Notes: generated by a model not told the origin, from the sequence alone. Shown: positions 36,817-45,219, counted from the stretch's first letter. The stretch is 64,000 bases of DNA from Sphingobium sp052327305 (GCF_052327305.1 NZ_CP182486.1:2542001-2606000); one strand, 5' to 3'. Program-made: numbers and translations.

Positions 36817-37109
36817 CGCAGATTGCGGGAACGGCACAGGGCATCGGAGGAGTCGCGGGCGGCGGCGCCAGTCCGGCGCCTGCCGCACGGCGCGAGGAGC
36901 TGGCCAAGGCCGCCAAGGCGTTCGAGGCGATCTTCGTGCGGCAGATGGTCGGCACGATGCGCGGCGCGAGCCTGGGCGAAAGCATCGACGGATCGTCCGC
37001 TGTCGACCAGTTCCAGGAAATGGCTGATGCGCGCATGGCCGATGGCCTTGCAGAGAAGGGTGGCTTCGGCATTGCGGCGATGCTCCTGAAGCAGCTGGAC
37101 AAGCGCTGA
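36813..37109 (+). CDS. flgJ: rod-binding protein FlgJ (N-terminal domain only)
   Basis: A 98-aa protein equal to the rod-binding domain of FlgJ: ELAKAAKAFEAIFVRQMVGTMRGASLGESIDGSSAVDQFQEMADARMADGLAEKGGFGIAAMLLKQL. The muramidase domain of enteric FlgJ is absent, the usual alphaproteobacterial form. The separate transglycosylase at 27318-28166 is the likely enzyme partner. The stop shares one base with the flgK start. Confidence 0.9.
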   Translation: MTQIAGTAQGIGGVAGGGASPAPAARREELAKAAKAFEAIFVRQMVGTMRGASLGESIDGSSAVDQFQEMADARMADGLAEKGGFGIAAMLLKQLDKR

Positions 37110-38443
37110 TGCCGAGCGATCTTTTCATCATCGGGGCATCGGGCCTGCGCGCGCATCAGGCCGCGATGGGCGTCATCTCCGATAATATCGCGAATGCGAC
37201 GACGCCCGGCTACAACCGGCGTTCCCTGAACATCAAGGAATCGCCGGTCTCCTCCTCGCCGATGATCTATTATCGATCATCGACGAGCTTCGGCGGGTCC
37301 GACATCGGCGGAGTCGTGCGAGCGAACGATAGCTATCTCGATCAGGCAGCGCGTCAGGCCGAGACACTGGCCGGTCGCGCCGAGCAGCGCTTCAAATGGC
37401 TTGCCGACATGCAGTCCGCGCTGAACGACGGGCCGCTGGGCATCGGTCAGACAATGACCGGCATGTTCAACGCAGTGGAGAAGCTGGCGGCCAATCCCAC
37501 CGATGCGACGCTGCGCATGAATGTGCTTTTCAGCTTCGAGCAGGTCAACACCGCCTTCCGCCAGACCAGCACTGACCTGAAGACCGTCCGTGCCGGTATC
37601 GGCACCGAGGCGACAAACGAGACGACCGCGCTCAACAACGCGCTCGACCAGTTGGCCCACGCCAATCTCGGCCTGCGGCGAGCGGGAGATGGAACTGCAG
37701 GGCAGGCGCAATTGCTCGACGAGCGCGATCAGGCACTGGCTGAGGTCGCAAAGAGACTGCCCGCCACTGTGACCTTCGACGAGAAGGGCGTCGCGCAGCT
37801 GAGCTACGATGGTCAGGATCTTGTTGTGCAGGGCGTGGCGAGCACGGTCGCCGTAACTCAAAATGCCGACGGCACTTTGGACTTCACGGTGAACGCGGTG
37901 AGCGTCGCCGATCCCGCCAGTGGCACGCTTGGCGGCCTCGCGCAGAATGGCGAGACCGTGCGTGATCGCATCGCATCCATCGACCAGCTTGCTCAGCAAT
38001 ATGTGACGCAAGTGAACAGCTGGCACGCGCAGGGACAAACCGCCGCCGGCAATCCAGGGGGGGCAATGCTGTCCATCGGTGCTGATGCCGGCACGATCCA
38101 GACGCTCATCACCAACCCGGCGGACATTGCCGGCGCGAACAGCGCGGGCGTCATCAATGGAAATCTGATTGCCATCAACAGCCTGCGCGGCAACGGCTCC
38201 GTGGAGCAGGGCTGGACCGCCTTGATCGCCAACCATGCGAGCATGGTTCACGGCGCCGAGCAGGAAGGGACCGCGACGAACAATCGCCTGCAGCTTGCCT
38301 TGCAGGCCCAGGCGGACGTGAGCGGTGTCAATCTGGACCGCGAGGCCGCTGAGCTCATGCGGCTGCAACAGGCGTACCAGGCGTCGGCCCGTATCATTCA
38401 GGTCGCGCGCGAGCTCTCGCAGACCATCTTTTCCATCTTCTAA
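37109..38443 (+). CDS. flgK: hook-filament junction protein FlgK
   Basis: A 444-aa hook-associated protein 1. N-terminal axial motif: GASGLRAHQAAMGVISDNIANATTPGYNRRSLNI; C-terminal: GVNLDREAAELMRLQQAYQASARIIQVARELSQTIFSIF. The variable middle includes LAQQYVTQVNSWHAQGQTAAG. Joined by one base to flgJ and followed after 18 bases by flgL. Confidence 0.94.
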   Translation: MPSDLFIIGASGLRAHQAAMGVISDNIANATTPGYNRRSLNIKESPVSSSPMIYYRSSTSFGGSDIGGVVRANDSYLDQAARQAETLAGRAEQRFKWLADMQSALNDGPLGIGQTMTGMFNAVEKLAANPTDATLRMNVLFSFEQVNTAFRQTSTDLKTVRAGIGTEATNETTALNNALDQLAHANLGLRRAGDGTAGQAQLLDERDQALAEVAKRLPATVTFDEKGVAQLSYDGQDLVVQGVASTVAVTQNADGTLDFTVNAVSVADPASGTLGGLAQNGETVRDRIASIDQLAQQYVTQVNSWHAQGQTAAGNPGGAMLSIGADAGTIQTLITNPADIAGANSAGVINGNLIAINSLRGNGSVEQGWTALIANHASMVHGAEQEGTATNNRLQLALQAQADVSGVNLDREAAELMRLQQAYQASARIIQVARELSQTIFSIF

Positions 38444-38461
38444 CGCGTAGCGAGGCAGCCC

Positions 38462-39298
38462 ATGGTCTTCATCACCAATCAGTCTACACAGGCGGAAATC
38501 CTGCGGCAGCAGCGCCTCGCGCGTGAGATCGCTACCGAGCAGGTCAAGATCTCCTCCGGAGACAAGCTAATTGCGCCGTCCGACAATCCGCAGGACTGGG
38601 TGCAGATTTCCGAAATCGGCAGGCAGCAGTCGATGAACGCCGCGTGGAAGAGCAACGTCGCCTATGCGCAATCGCGCGCCGCCCAGGCTTCTTCGAGTCT
38701 GGGAGACGTCAACAACCTGATGACCAACGTGAACGAGTTGCTCGTTCAGGCGACGGCGCACGGCGCGGGCTCGGCGGGAGCGGAAGCGATTGCGCTCTCG
38801 CTGGAAGGCATTCGCGCCTCTATCACGGAAATCCTCAACAAGACCGATTATCAGGGCACGCCCATTTTTGACAGCGGCGCGACAGTCAACGTGCCGGTCA
38901 GCCGGGGACTCTCGGTGGAGGCCGTGGGCACGCGCGAGAGCATTGCCGAGAACGTCATCGGGACGAAGAGCCTCGACCAGATCCTGACCGACGCGATCAA
39001 CGCCGTGCGAGCGGGAGCTCCGGCCAATCGGACCGCGAGCATTGGTGAGGCGAAGCAGGCACTCGACCATGTGATCGTCGCCCAGTCCAAACAGGCCATT
39101 CGTGCGGAACGGTTGGATCAGGTGGAAGATCGCATCATCAACAATAATGTCGAATTGGTGGAGCGGCGGTCGGGTCTTGAGGACACGGATGTGACCGAGG
39201 CGGCTATGACGCTGCAGAGCAAGCTCACGACGCTAGAAGCCGCGCAAGCCGCCTTCGCTCGCGTCGCCCAGAAGTCGCTGTTTGATTATCTGAGTTAA
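38462..39298 (+). CDS. flgL: hook-filament junction protein FlgL
   Basis: A 278-aa hook-associated protein 3 with flagellin-like ends: QAEILRQQRLAREIATEQVKISSGDKLIAPSDNPQDWVQISEIGRQQ at the N-terminus and DVTEAAMTLQSKLTTLEAAQAAFARVAQKSLFDYLS at the C-terminus. It is the last gene of the operon before the accessory islet; motAB follows only 1.8 kb later. Confidence 0.93.
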   Translation: MVFITNQSTQAEILRQQRLAREIATEQVKISSGDKLIAPSDNPQDWVQISEIGRQQSMNAAWKSNVAYAQSRAAQASSSLGDVNNLMTNVNELLVQATAHGAGSAGAEAIALSLEGIRASITEILNKTDYQGTPIFDSGATVNVPVSRGLSVEAVGTRESIAENVIGTKSLDQILTDAINAVRAGAPANRTASIGEAKQALDHVIVAQSKQAIRAERLDQVEDRIINNNVELVERRSGLEDTDVTEAAMTLQSKLTTLEAAQAAFARVAQKSLFDYLS

Positions 39299-39327
39299 TA
39301 GTTCACGGGGATGAATTCTGCCTAGCT

Positions 39328-39394
39328 GAATGTCCGCTTTTGGGCAGCGCCGTCGTCACATGGAACGTCGGATATGTCGGGGGGAGCGGACATC
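39328..39394. repeat. islet boundary repeat 1, palindromic
   Basis: A ~67-base element with perfect terminal inverted repeats ATGTCCGCT (39330-39338) and AGCGGACAT (39385-39393). Its left part, GAATGTCCGCTTTTGGGCA, looks like boundary repeat 3 with the central block removed. It lies about 30 bases after flgL and covers the 3' end of the frameshifted gene. Short palindromes starting TGTCCGC are, from memory, common between sphingomonad genes. Confidence 0.65.
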
Positions 39395-39816
39395 GGCTGA
39401 ACCGAGAAGGACGGCGCTTCCAGTTCGGTCTGTCATCATCCGTTCGATTTCCGCGCGAAAACGATCGGCAGCAGGATAATCCGTCTTGAAGCACGTGCTA
39501 CATCGGTTTGTAGGCTCGTAGTAATTCGCAAGTGAGACAGCGGCGAGCAGCGCATCTGTGGCACCGTTGCGGCGATGCTGATCTTGGTAATCTCGGTGTA
39601 CTCCTCTTGTTCGCGAAAACCCCATTCGCCGGTTACCGGACTATCGACATCTATTGGATATCTGAGGAGCGAGGCGGCGAATTCGCCGACATCCTGCCAT
39701 TGAACCCACATGCCATTGCTCCCACTAAAATGTGGGGTTTGGACTTTGGCGATCAGCCAGCCAAAATCGTCATCATCGCGACTAAACGCATACTCCAAGA
39801 CCAGCTTGCTATTCAT
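39356..39816 (-). pseudogene. frameshifted gene of unknown function
   Basis: Two overlapping frames join into one product. The 5' part (from 39816) reads YAFSRDDDDFGWLIAKV, GMWVQWQDVGEFAASLLRYPI, WGFREQEEYTEITKISIAAT. The sense then continues in the next frame as GATDALLAAVSLANYYEP, CFKTDYPAADRFRAEIERMM. One base missing near 39565-39567 (an ACN GGT junction) restores a continuous ~150-residue protein. The pattern WVQWQDVxEF and DYPxxDxFRxEI looks like a conserved small family, but I cannot name it. The last residues run into boundary repeat 1. Pseudogene or base-call error. Confidence 0.7.
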
Positions 39817-39840
39817 GCGGTGATGCTAGGCAGCAAGAGG

Positions 39841-39885
39841 AACGTCCGCAATGTCATCGTGTCCTGACGGTCTGGTTTCGGCCCG
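39841..39885. repeat. islet boundary repeat 2
   Basis: AACGTCCGCAATGTCATCGT followed by GTCCTGACGGTCTGGTTTCGG. Compared by hand with repeat 3 it agrees at about 34 of 41 positions, in the same orientation. It lies between the start of the frameshifted gene (39816) and the end of the 125-aa gene (39913). A related tail, ACGTCCGAAATGTCAGGG, follows at 39901-39918. Confidence 0.7.
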
Positions 39886-39912
39886 CTGCGTCACAGCCGA
39901 ACGTCCGAAATG

Positions 39913-40290
39913 TCAGGGTTGGCTGGCGTTGCCCAAAGCCCGATTGAAGGCCGTGCGTGCGCTGTCGGTGTCGAAGGGGGCCGCGCTCAACTCAGGAAAG
40001 CTCCGGGCCTTGCTAGCTTCCTCGTTAAGCTGGGCCGCGGTCGCTCCAGCGCGCCAACATGCAGTGATTGTTTTATCCTTCATGGAAGGCGCATCATCAC
40101 CTGCAAAGCCAGCATGGAAAGCCTTAAACACCAGTTCTCGCGCGGCGAGATAACCGACAACTGGTTCAAGATCTTCCACAGTGTCGTCTAGTATCAACGC
40201 GTCAGCTTTCGCGCCCATTCTATATAGCCAGACCCTTGCGAGCATCAGCGCGTCGTCGCACCGCTTGTCGCTATCGGAGATTACCTCCAC
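39913..40290 (-). CDS. 125-aa protein of unknown function
   Basis: Taking the GTG at 40290 as start (a G-rich stretch precedes it) gives 125 residues beginning EVISDSDKRCDDALMLARVWLYRMGAKADALILDDTVEDLEPVVGYLAARELVFKAFHAGF and ending near RTAFNRALGNASQP. It is mostly helical, with no membrane segment or signal. A longer in-frame start would overlap the 58-aa gene upstream. The two genes are 7 bases apart and probably form one unit. I recognise no family. Confidence 0.55.
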   Translation of the reverse strand: MEVISDSDKRCDDALMLARVWLYRMGAKADALILDDTVEDLEPVVGYLAARELVFKAFHAGFAGDDAPSMKDKTITACWRAGATAAQLNEEASKARSFPELSAAPFDTDSARTAFNRALGNASQP

Positions 40291-40297
40291 CGATGCG

Positions 40298-40474
40298 TCA
40301 CCCCCTTTCGTCCCAGATGGTGACCCAATCACTATCCACATCAATTGAGTGTGGACGACCGTCGGCGAGACGAACAATCGCTTCACCCCCGATCGGAACT
40401 TCGTACTGATCGCATTGCAACTCTACGAACACTGTAAGTGGTTTGTTGCCCTTGTTGCGTATGGGTATCCGCAT
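40298..40474 (-). CDS. 58-aa protein of unknown function
   Basis: Read directly from the sequence: ATG at 40474 with AAAGG 5-9 bases upstream, 58 residues, TGA at 40298. It contains NKGNKPLTVFVELQCDQYEV, PIGGEAIVRLADGRPHSI and DVDSDWVTIWDERG, a convincing small beta-rich protein. It precedes the 125-aa gene by 7 bases, like a small two-gene cassette (toxin-antitoxin and immunity pairs have this layout, but no family evidence supports that here). Confidence 0.6.
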   Translation of the reverse strand: MRIPIRNKGNKPLTVFVELQCDQYEVPIGGEAIVRLADGRPHSIDVDSDWVTIWDERG

Positions 40475-40517
40475 CTTACCTTTCCGCGCTCATCAAGCCG
40501 AGCGTGACATGGTAACT

Positions 40518-40565
40518 GAATGTCCACAATATCGTCGTGTCCTGACAGTCTCGTTTTGGGCAACC
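40518..40565. repeat. islet boundary repeat 3
   Basis: GAATGTCCACAATATCGTCG followed by TGTCCTGACAGTCTCGTTTTGGGC, same orientation as the other copies. It lies between the start of the 58-aa gene (40474) and the end of the zinc-ribbon gene (40608). A tail AATGTCGGGGAAGCGGGC at about 40579-40596 resembles the right end of repeat 1. Confidence 0.7.
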
Positions 40566-40607
40566 GAACTGCTACTCAATGTCGGGGAAGCGGGCAGCGC
40601 GGGTGGC

Positions 40608-40880
40608 CTAACGGATGGAGCCGCATTTGCGACACTGCCCGGCGACTGGCTTAAACATGTTCACTCCAGTCACATTGGAGCCGCCTTTCGATGGCGCAAA
40701 ATAATAACTGACGCCGCAGTGCGGGCACTTCATTCCAAACATGATCAACGCGGAGAACGGCACGGTTGCAGCAAACGCCGCTGCGATCCCGATCACACCG
40801 CCAGTGCCAAAACACACAACGGCGAGAAAGACGATCCCAGTAAGAAAAAATCCAGCTGGGACAAAGCAGGCCACGTTCAT
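40608..40880 (-). CDS. small membrane protein with C-terminal zinc ribbon
   Basis: From the ATG at 40880, 90 residues: two hydrophobic stretches (ACFVPAGFFLTGIVFLAVVCF and GGVIGIAAAFAATVPFSALIMFG), then MKCPHCGVSYYF and, near the end, CRKCGS. The two CxxC pairs can bind one zinc. Function unknown. An in-frame start 96 bases upstream is rejected because that stretch is a translation of boundary repeat 4. No clear ribosome-binding site, so the start is uncertain. A plus-strand frame over the same bases is not protein-like. Confidence 0.6.
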   Translation of the reverse strand: MNVACFVPAGFFLTGIVFLAVVCFGTGGVIGIAAAFAATVPFSALIMFGMKCPHCGVSYYFAPSKGGSNVTGVNMFKPVAGQCRKCGSIR

Positions 40881-40903
40881 GAGCGCATGATGCCGAGCAA
40901 GCT

Positions 40904-40950
40904 GCACGTCCGCAATGTCGTCGTATCCGGACAGGCGGCTTTTGTCGTCG
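40904..40950. repeat. islet boundary repeat 4
   Basis: CACGTCCGCAATGTCGTCGT followed by ATCCGGACAGGCGGCTTTTGTCG, about 30 of 41 positions like repeat 3 by hand count, same orientation. It lies just upstream of the zinc-ribbon gene start. Beyond it, 40951-41101 is unassigned leader sequence before motA with no promoter I can name. Confidence 0.6.
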
Positions 40951-41101
40951 AACTCGAGACATTGTGGTCTTTCCATGATGGTTAAGCCGAAAATAACCCT
41001 GCGACTAAACCCTGTTTCAGTGGAGCCGTTCTAGGGTGGGCAGGAACGGGACGGATGACTGCCATCCGGCCTGTGGACCACTAGCCTCGCGGGGATCATA
41101 A

Positions 41102-41965
41102 ATGTTTGCAGGTATCGGCCTCGTCGTCCTTATCGTCATGGTGTTCGGCGGCTTTATTTTCACGGGCGGCGACATCGGGCCGGTTCTCCACGCGCTTCCG
41201 CACGAAATGCTCATCATCGGCGGCGCTGCTGTCGGCGCGCTCATCATCGGCAATTCAGGATCGGACCTCAAAGCGCTGGGCGGGGGCCTCGCCAAGGTAT
41301 TCAAGGGGCCGCAGTACAAGAAGCAGGACTATCTCGACTGCATCTTCCTGGTGAGCAAGCTAATGAAGATGCTGCGCGTCGAAGGGCCGGTGGCACTCGA
41401 GCCGCACATCGAGGATCCGAAAAGCTCTTCCGTATTCGCGGAATATCCCAAGCTGCTGAAGGACAGCGCGCTGGTCCACCTGATCTGCGACACCCTGCGG
41501 CTGGTGGTCGTCTCTTCCGGCACGCTCGATCCGCACGCGGTGGAAGACGTGATGGATAATGCGCTCAAGACGCACCACCATGAGGCGATCAAGCCGGCCG
41601 ACAACCTTCAGGGTCTGGCCGACGCGCTGCCCGCGCTCGGCATTGTCGCGGCGGTGCTCGGCGTGGTGAAGACGATGGGCTCGATCGACAAGCCGCCGGA
41701 AATTCTGGGCGCGATGATCGGCTCGGCGCTGGTCGGCACCTTCCTGGGCGTGCTTCTCGCCTATGGCATGGTCAATCCGTTCGCCAATCGCTGCAAATCA
41801 GTGATCGAGGCGGACGGCTCCATGTACCATGTCGTCAAGCAGATCATCATCGCATCGCTCCACGGTCACCCGCAGCCGCTAGTGATCGAGGCGGCGCGAT
41901 CAAACCTCAGTCATGCGAACCAGCCGGCCTTCGCGGAGGTCTTCGACGGCCTGCGCGGCCGCTAA
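41102..41965 (+). CDS. motA: flagellar motor stator protein MotA
   Basis: A 287-aa proton-channel stator subunit with four membrane helices: ~2-20, ~33-50, ~170-192 (ALPALGIVAAVLGVVKTMG, with the conserved Pro) and ~198-222 (GAMIGSALVGTFLGVLLAYGMVNPFANR). The large cytoplasmic loop and the length are those of the E. coli/alphaproteobacterial MotA with a longer loop. Followed after 24 bases by motB. Confidence 0.95.
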   Translation: MFAGIGLVVLIVMVFGGFIFTGGDIGPVLHALPHEMLIIGGAAVGALIIGNSGSDLKALGGGLAKVFKGPQYKKQDYLDCIFLVSKLMKMLRVEGPVALEPHIEDPKSSSVFAEYPKLLKDSALVHLICDTLRLVVVSSGTLDPHAVEDVMDNALKTHHHEAIKPADNLQGLADALPALGIVAAVLGVVKTMGSIDKPPEILGAMIGSALVGTFLGVLLAYGMVNPFANRCKSVIEADGSMYHVVKQIIIASLHGHPQPLVIEAARSNLSHANQPAFAEVFDGLRGR

Positions 41966-41989
41966 GCGCACGAACCGGGGACCAGCATC

Positions 41990-43111
41990 ATGGCATCGAA
42001 ACCAGCCAAGCGCGCGAACGAGCCGGAACCGCGGCCGATCATCGTCAAGAAGATCATCGATGGCGGCCATGGCGGCCATCACGGCGGCGCCTGGAAAGTC
42101 GCTTATGCCGACTTCGTGACCGCAATGATGGCGTTCTTCCTGCTTATGTGGCTGCTCGGCGCGACGACCGAGAAGCAGCGCAAGGGGCTGGCCGACTATT
42201 TCACACCCACGCTCGTGCAGATGAAGCAGGATAGCGCCGGCTCCACCGGCATGTTCGGCGGTGATAGCCTCATCTCCAAGGAAAATTATCCGACCACTGG
42301 GGGGCAGGGGAACATGGCTATCACCATTCCTCGCGACGCGACGGGCGTGAAGGATGTGGGCGGCGACAACCTCAAAAATGCCGACCGGCAGAAGTTCGAG
42401 CGCCTGAAGGCTGAGATCGAGGCGAAGATGGACCGCGATGCCGCCCTGCGCCGCCTCAAAAAGAATGTCCGCTTCACCGAGACGCGCGAAGGGCTGCGCA
42501 TCGACCTCATCGATCAGGCGGACTTCGCGATGTTCGGCATGGGCACCGACCGGCTGCTTCCCGAAGCGCGGTCGCTGCTCGTGCAGGTCGGTCACGCCAT
42601 TGCGGACGTGCCCAACGAAGTGATCGTGCGCGGCCACACGGACGGGCTGCCCTATGCCTCCGGCCGGAACATGAACAACTGGATGCTCTCCACATCACGC
42701 GCTGAAGCGACGCGCGCCGTGCTGGCGACGAACGGCGTGAGAGGGGAGCGCTTCGCCCGGATCGAGGGCGTCGCGGACCGCGAGCCGTTCATCGCGGACG
42801 ATCGCTATGACCCCCGCAATCGCCGCATGTCGGTCATCCTCTCGTGGAGCCGGGGCGCAGAGCAGGCCGGAGCGGCTCAGGAAGACACGCAGCCGGCGGA
42901 TGATGCCCGCGCCGCGCTCCGCAAGGACGCAAGGGACGACCCGGCCGCCCGCCTTGTCAAGGAAGCGCGGATGCTGAATCTGGGCAAAACGGCGCTGCCG
43001 GATGGGGCGATCATCAAGAACGCCGATTCGGTGCAGAAGCCCAATCGGGGCTTGCCGCCGGGCAAATCGGAGGCGACGGCCAATCGGCCGAAACAGCTCC
43101 CGATCGAATAA
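41990..43111 (+). CDS. motB: flagellar motor stator protein MotB
   Basis: A 373-aa peptidoglycan-anchored stator subunit. The N-terminal helix GAWKVAYADFVTAMMAFFLLMWLLG carries the channel Asp41, followed by a plug-like segment KGLADYF. The OmpA-type domain (~180-290) includes VRGHTDGLPYASGRNMNNWMLSTSRAEATRAVLATNGV and YDPRNRRMSVIL. An unstructured basic tail of ~85 residues follows. Canonical partner of the motA before it. Confidence 0.95.
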   Translation: MASKPAKRANEPEPRPIIVKKIIDGGHGGHHGGAWKVAYADFVTAMMAFFLLMWLLGATTEKQRKGLADYFTPTLVQMKQDSAGSTGMFGGDSLISKENYPTTGGQGNMAITIPRDATGVKDVGGDNLKNADRQKFERLKAEIEAKMDRDAALRRLKKNVRFTETREGLRIDLIDQADFAMFGMGTDRLLPEARSLLVQVGHAIADVPNEVIVRGHTDGLPYASGRNMNNWMLSTSRAEATRAVLATNGVRGERFARIEGVADREPFIADDRYDPRNRRMSVILSWSRGAEQAGAAQEDTQPADDARAALRKDARDDPAARLVKEARMLNLGKTALPDGAIIKNADSVQKPNRGLPPGKSEATANRPKQLPIE

Positions 43112-43120
43112 GGCGGATCT

Positions 43121-44503
43121 TCAGGCCGGAGCCACGGTCGGCAGACGGAGGATGGCGCGGAGGCCTCCCTTCGGGTGGTTCTCCAGCGTGAACGTCCCTC
43201 CTTCCGCCGCCGCGATTGCCTTCACGATGGCGAGGCCGAGCCCTGTTCCACCGGTTCCGCGATTGCGGGAGCTTTCGAGGCGAGTGAAGGGCTGGAGCAT
43301 CTCATCAATGCGGTCCGGGTCGATACCCGGTCCGTCATCCTCAATGACGACACCGACCTCGTCCACGCCCCGCATGAGCGATATGCGCGCGCGCTCGCCA
43401 TATTTGCCGGCATTGTCGATCAGATTGCCGATCGCGCGGCGGATCGCACGGGGATGCACGACAACGAGGGTGCGCGGCATCGGTGCGAGCACCACCTGCG
43501 TGCCGGTATCTTCATGATCCTCGGCCACGGCTTCGACCAGCGAGGCGAGGTCCACGCGCTGGGGCGGCTCGCGATCGCGGCCTATCCGGGCAAGGGAGAG
43601 GATGTCGTCCAGCATGTTCTGCATGTCGTCGATGGTGGCGACCATTTTCTCGCGGTCAGTATCGTCGACGACTGATTCGACCCGAAGGCGCAGCGCGGTG
43701 AGCGGCGTGCGCAGATCATGCCCAATGGCGCCGAGCATCTGGTCCTTCTCTTCCAGATTGGCGCGGATACGCTCCCGCATGGCGTTGAAGGCCGTGATGA
43801 GCTGCGCGATGTCGTCCGATCCACGGACCGGCACCGGCGGCGCCCCTTCGCGCGTGCCAAGCCGCTCTGCCGCCGCGGTCAGCGTGTAGAGCGGCCCGGC
43901 GAGGCGGCGCGCAAAGCCAAGCAGCGGAATGAGAATGACGCCGTAAATGAAAATGGTCTGCATGATCATACGCCCGATCAACGGACGCGCGATCGGCGCG
44001 GAGCGAGTGCGAACGGTGTACCAGCGGCCGGGCGCGGTCTGCACGGCGAGCTGAACGCGGAAGCGCGGTTGTGCCTCCACGCGGCCGTTTTTGACGATCT
44101 GCCGCAAGCGTCCTTTCTCGGGCGGCTCGTCCGAGACTGCCGCGCGCACTTCGAGAGGTCTGATCCCGGCATTGCCGAACATCTCGCGCGCGCGGACGGC
44201 GAGTTCGGGCGAGGACTGCCCCCGCATGGGCGGCGGCGTTGCGCTGATCTCGACGCTGCGTGGCGCGGTGAACGAGAGCCACGGCATGTCCCGGTCACGC
44301 TCGCGCGGATCAAGCGCATCCAGGATGCGGATCACGCCCGGCGCAGCGGTGACCGTGAGCCACTGGGATCGCTGGCCCAGATAGAAGAGCGCGAAACCCA
44401 CGGTCTGGACGACGAAGAGCGTTCCGGCGACGAACAGAACAATCTGCCCCGGCAGAGTGCGGGGGCGGAGCGGCTGGAAAAGAGCGGAGAGGGCGCGCCT
44501 CAC
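43121..44503 (-). CDS. HAMP-containing sensor histidine kinase
   Basis: A 460-aa EnvZ-like kinase. Two membrane helices (~20-42 and ~178-198) frame a periplasmic domain of ~135 residues; a HAMP domain follows (~200-252), then the dimerisation helix GAIGHDLRTPLTALRLRVE with His262, and the ATPase with RAIGNLIDNAGKYGE (N box), DDGPGID (G1) and GTGGTGLGLAIVKAI (G2). The start is GTG, overlapping the regulator stop as GTGA. Input signal unknown. Confidence 0.93.
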   Translation of the reverse strand: MRRALSALFQPLRPRTLPGQIVLFVAGTLFVVQTVGFALFYLGQRSQWLTVTAAPGVIRILDALDPRERDRDMPWLSFTAPRSVEISATPPPMRGQSSPELAVRAREMFGNAGIRPLEVRAAVSDEPPEKGRLRQIVKNGRVEAQPRFRVQLAVQTAPGRWYTVRTRSAPIARPLIGRMIMQTIFIYGVILIPLLGFARRLAGPLYTLTAAAERLGTREGAPPVPVRGSDDIAQLITAFNAMRERIRANLEEKDQMLGAIGHDLRTPLTALRLRVESVVDDTDREKMVATIDDMQNMLDDILSLARIGRDREPPQRVDLASLVEAVAEDHEDTGTQVVLAPMPRTLVVVHPRAIRRAIGNLIDNAGKYGERARISLMRGVDEVGVVIEDDGPGIDPDRIDEMLQPFTRLESSRNRGTGGTGLGLAIVKAIAAAEGGTFTLENHPKGGLRAILRLPTVAPA

Positions 44504-45219
44504 GACCGCTCCACGTCCGCGCTCAGCATATAGCCGCCGCCCCAGACCGTCTTGATGAGCCGGGGTGAGCGCGCGTCGTCCTCCAGCTTGCGGCGCAGGC
44601 GGCTGATCTGATTATCGATGGACCGATCGAACGCATGCGCCTCGCGTCCTTGCGTGAGGTCCAGCAGCTGGTCGCGGCTCAGAACCTGTCGTGGCCGCGT
44701 CACGAAGGCAATGAGCAGGCGAAAGTCGGCGGTGGAGAGCGGGATGGCGACGCCGTCCTGCCCGGTGAGCGTCCAGTCGTCCGAGCGGAGCGTCCATCCT
44801 TCGAACGCATAGACCGTCCCGTCGCTGGGCGCCTCGCGCTGCGTGCCCGTCCCTGCGCGGCGCAAAATGGTCTTGATCCGCGCCACAAGCTCGCGCGGGG
44901 AAAAGGGCTTCAGCACATAATCGTCCGCGCCCATCTCCAGCCCGACGATGCGGTCGGTCTCTTCAGCGCGGGCGGTGAGCAGGATGATCGGCATTTCACC
45001 CTGTTCACGGATGGAGCGGCAGAGGCTGAGGCCATCCTCGCCCGGCATCATGATATCCAGCACCACAAGGTCTATAGCGCTCGATCCGAGCAGCTTGCGG
45101 CCCTCCGCGGCATTTGCGGCCGAAGACACGCGAAAACCCGAACGCTGGAGATACTGGCCCAAGGGTTCGCGTATCGCGGCTTCGTCATCGACGAGCAGGA
45201 GATGGGGCCGGGCCGACAT
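44500..45219 (-). CDS. OmpR-family response regulator
   Basis: A 239-aa regulator with receiver domain (LLLVDDEAAIREPLGQYL, phospho-acceptor Asp55 in LVVLDIMMPGEDGLSL, KPF loop) and a winged-helix DNA-binding domain (SRDQLLDLTQGREAHAFDRSIDNQISRLRRKLEDD). The start at 45219 has GAGG well placed upstream; an ATG at 45249 has none. Coupled to the downstream kinase gene. Autoregulation and target genes unknown. Confidence 0.93.
   Translation of the reverse strand: MSARPHLLLVDDEAAIREPLGQYLQRSGFRVSSAANAAEGRKLLGSSAIDLVVLDIMMPGEDGLSLCRSIREQGEMPIILLTARAEETDRIVGLEMGADDYVLKPFSPRELVARIKTILRRAGTGTQREAPSDGTVYAFEGWTLRSDDWTLTGQDGVAIPLSTADFRLLIAFVTRPRQVLSRDQLLDLTQGREAHAFDRSIDNQISRLRRKLEDDARSPRLIKTVWGGGYMLSADVERS

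Noticed and set aside
39951..39995. Possible second copy of the CTTCGACAGGCTCAGC-type repeat
   Set aside because: Similarity is limited to a few short blocks and lies within the 125-aa gene; probably chance.
39328..40950. Islet repeats as CRISPR or integron attC sites
   Set aside because: Too few and too unevenly spaced for CRISPR, and no GTTRRRY core or integrase gene seen for an integron.
40443..40985. 180-codon plus-strand frame over the islet
   Set aside because: Reads through boundary repeats and the zinc-ribbon gene antisense; no protein-like features.
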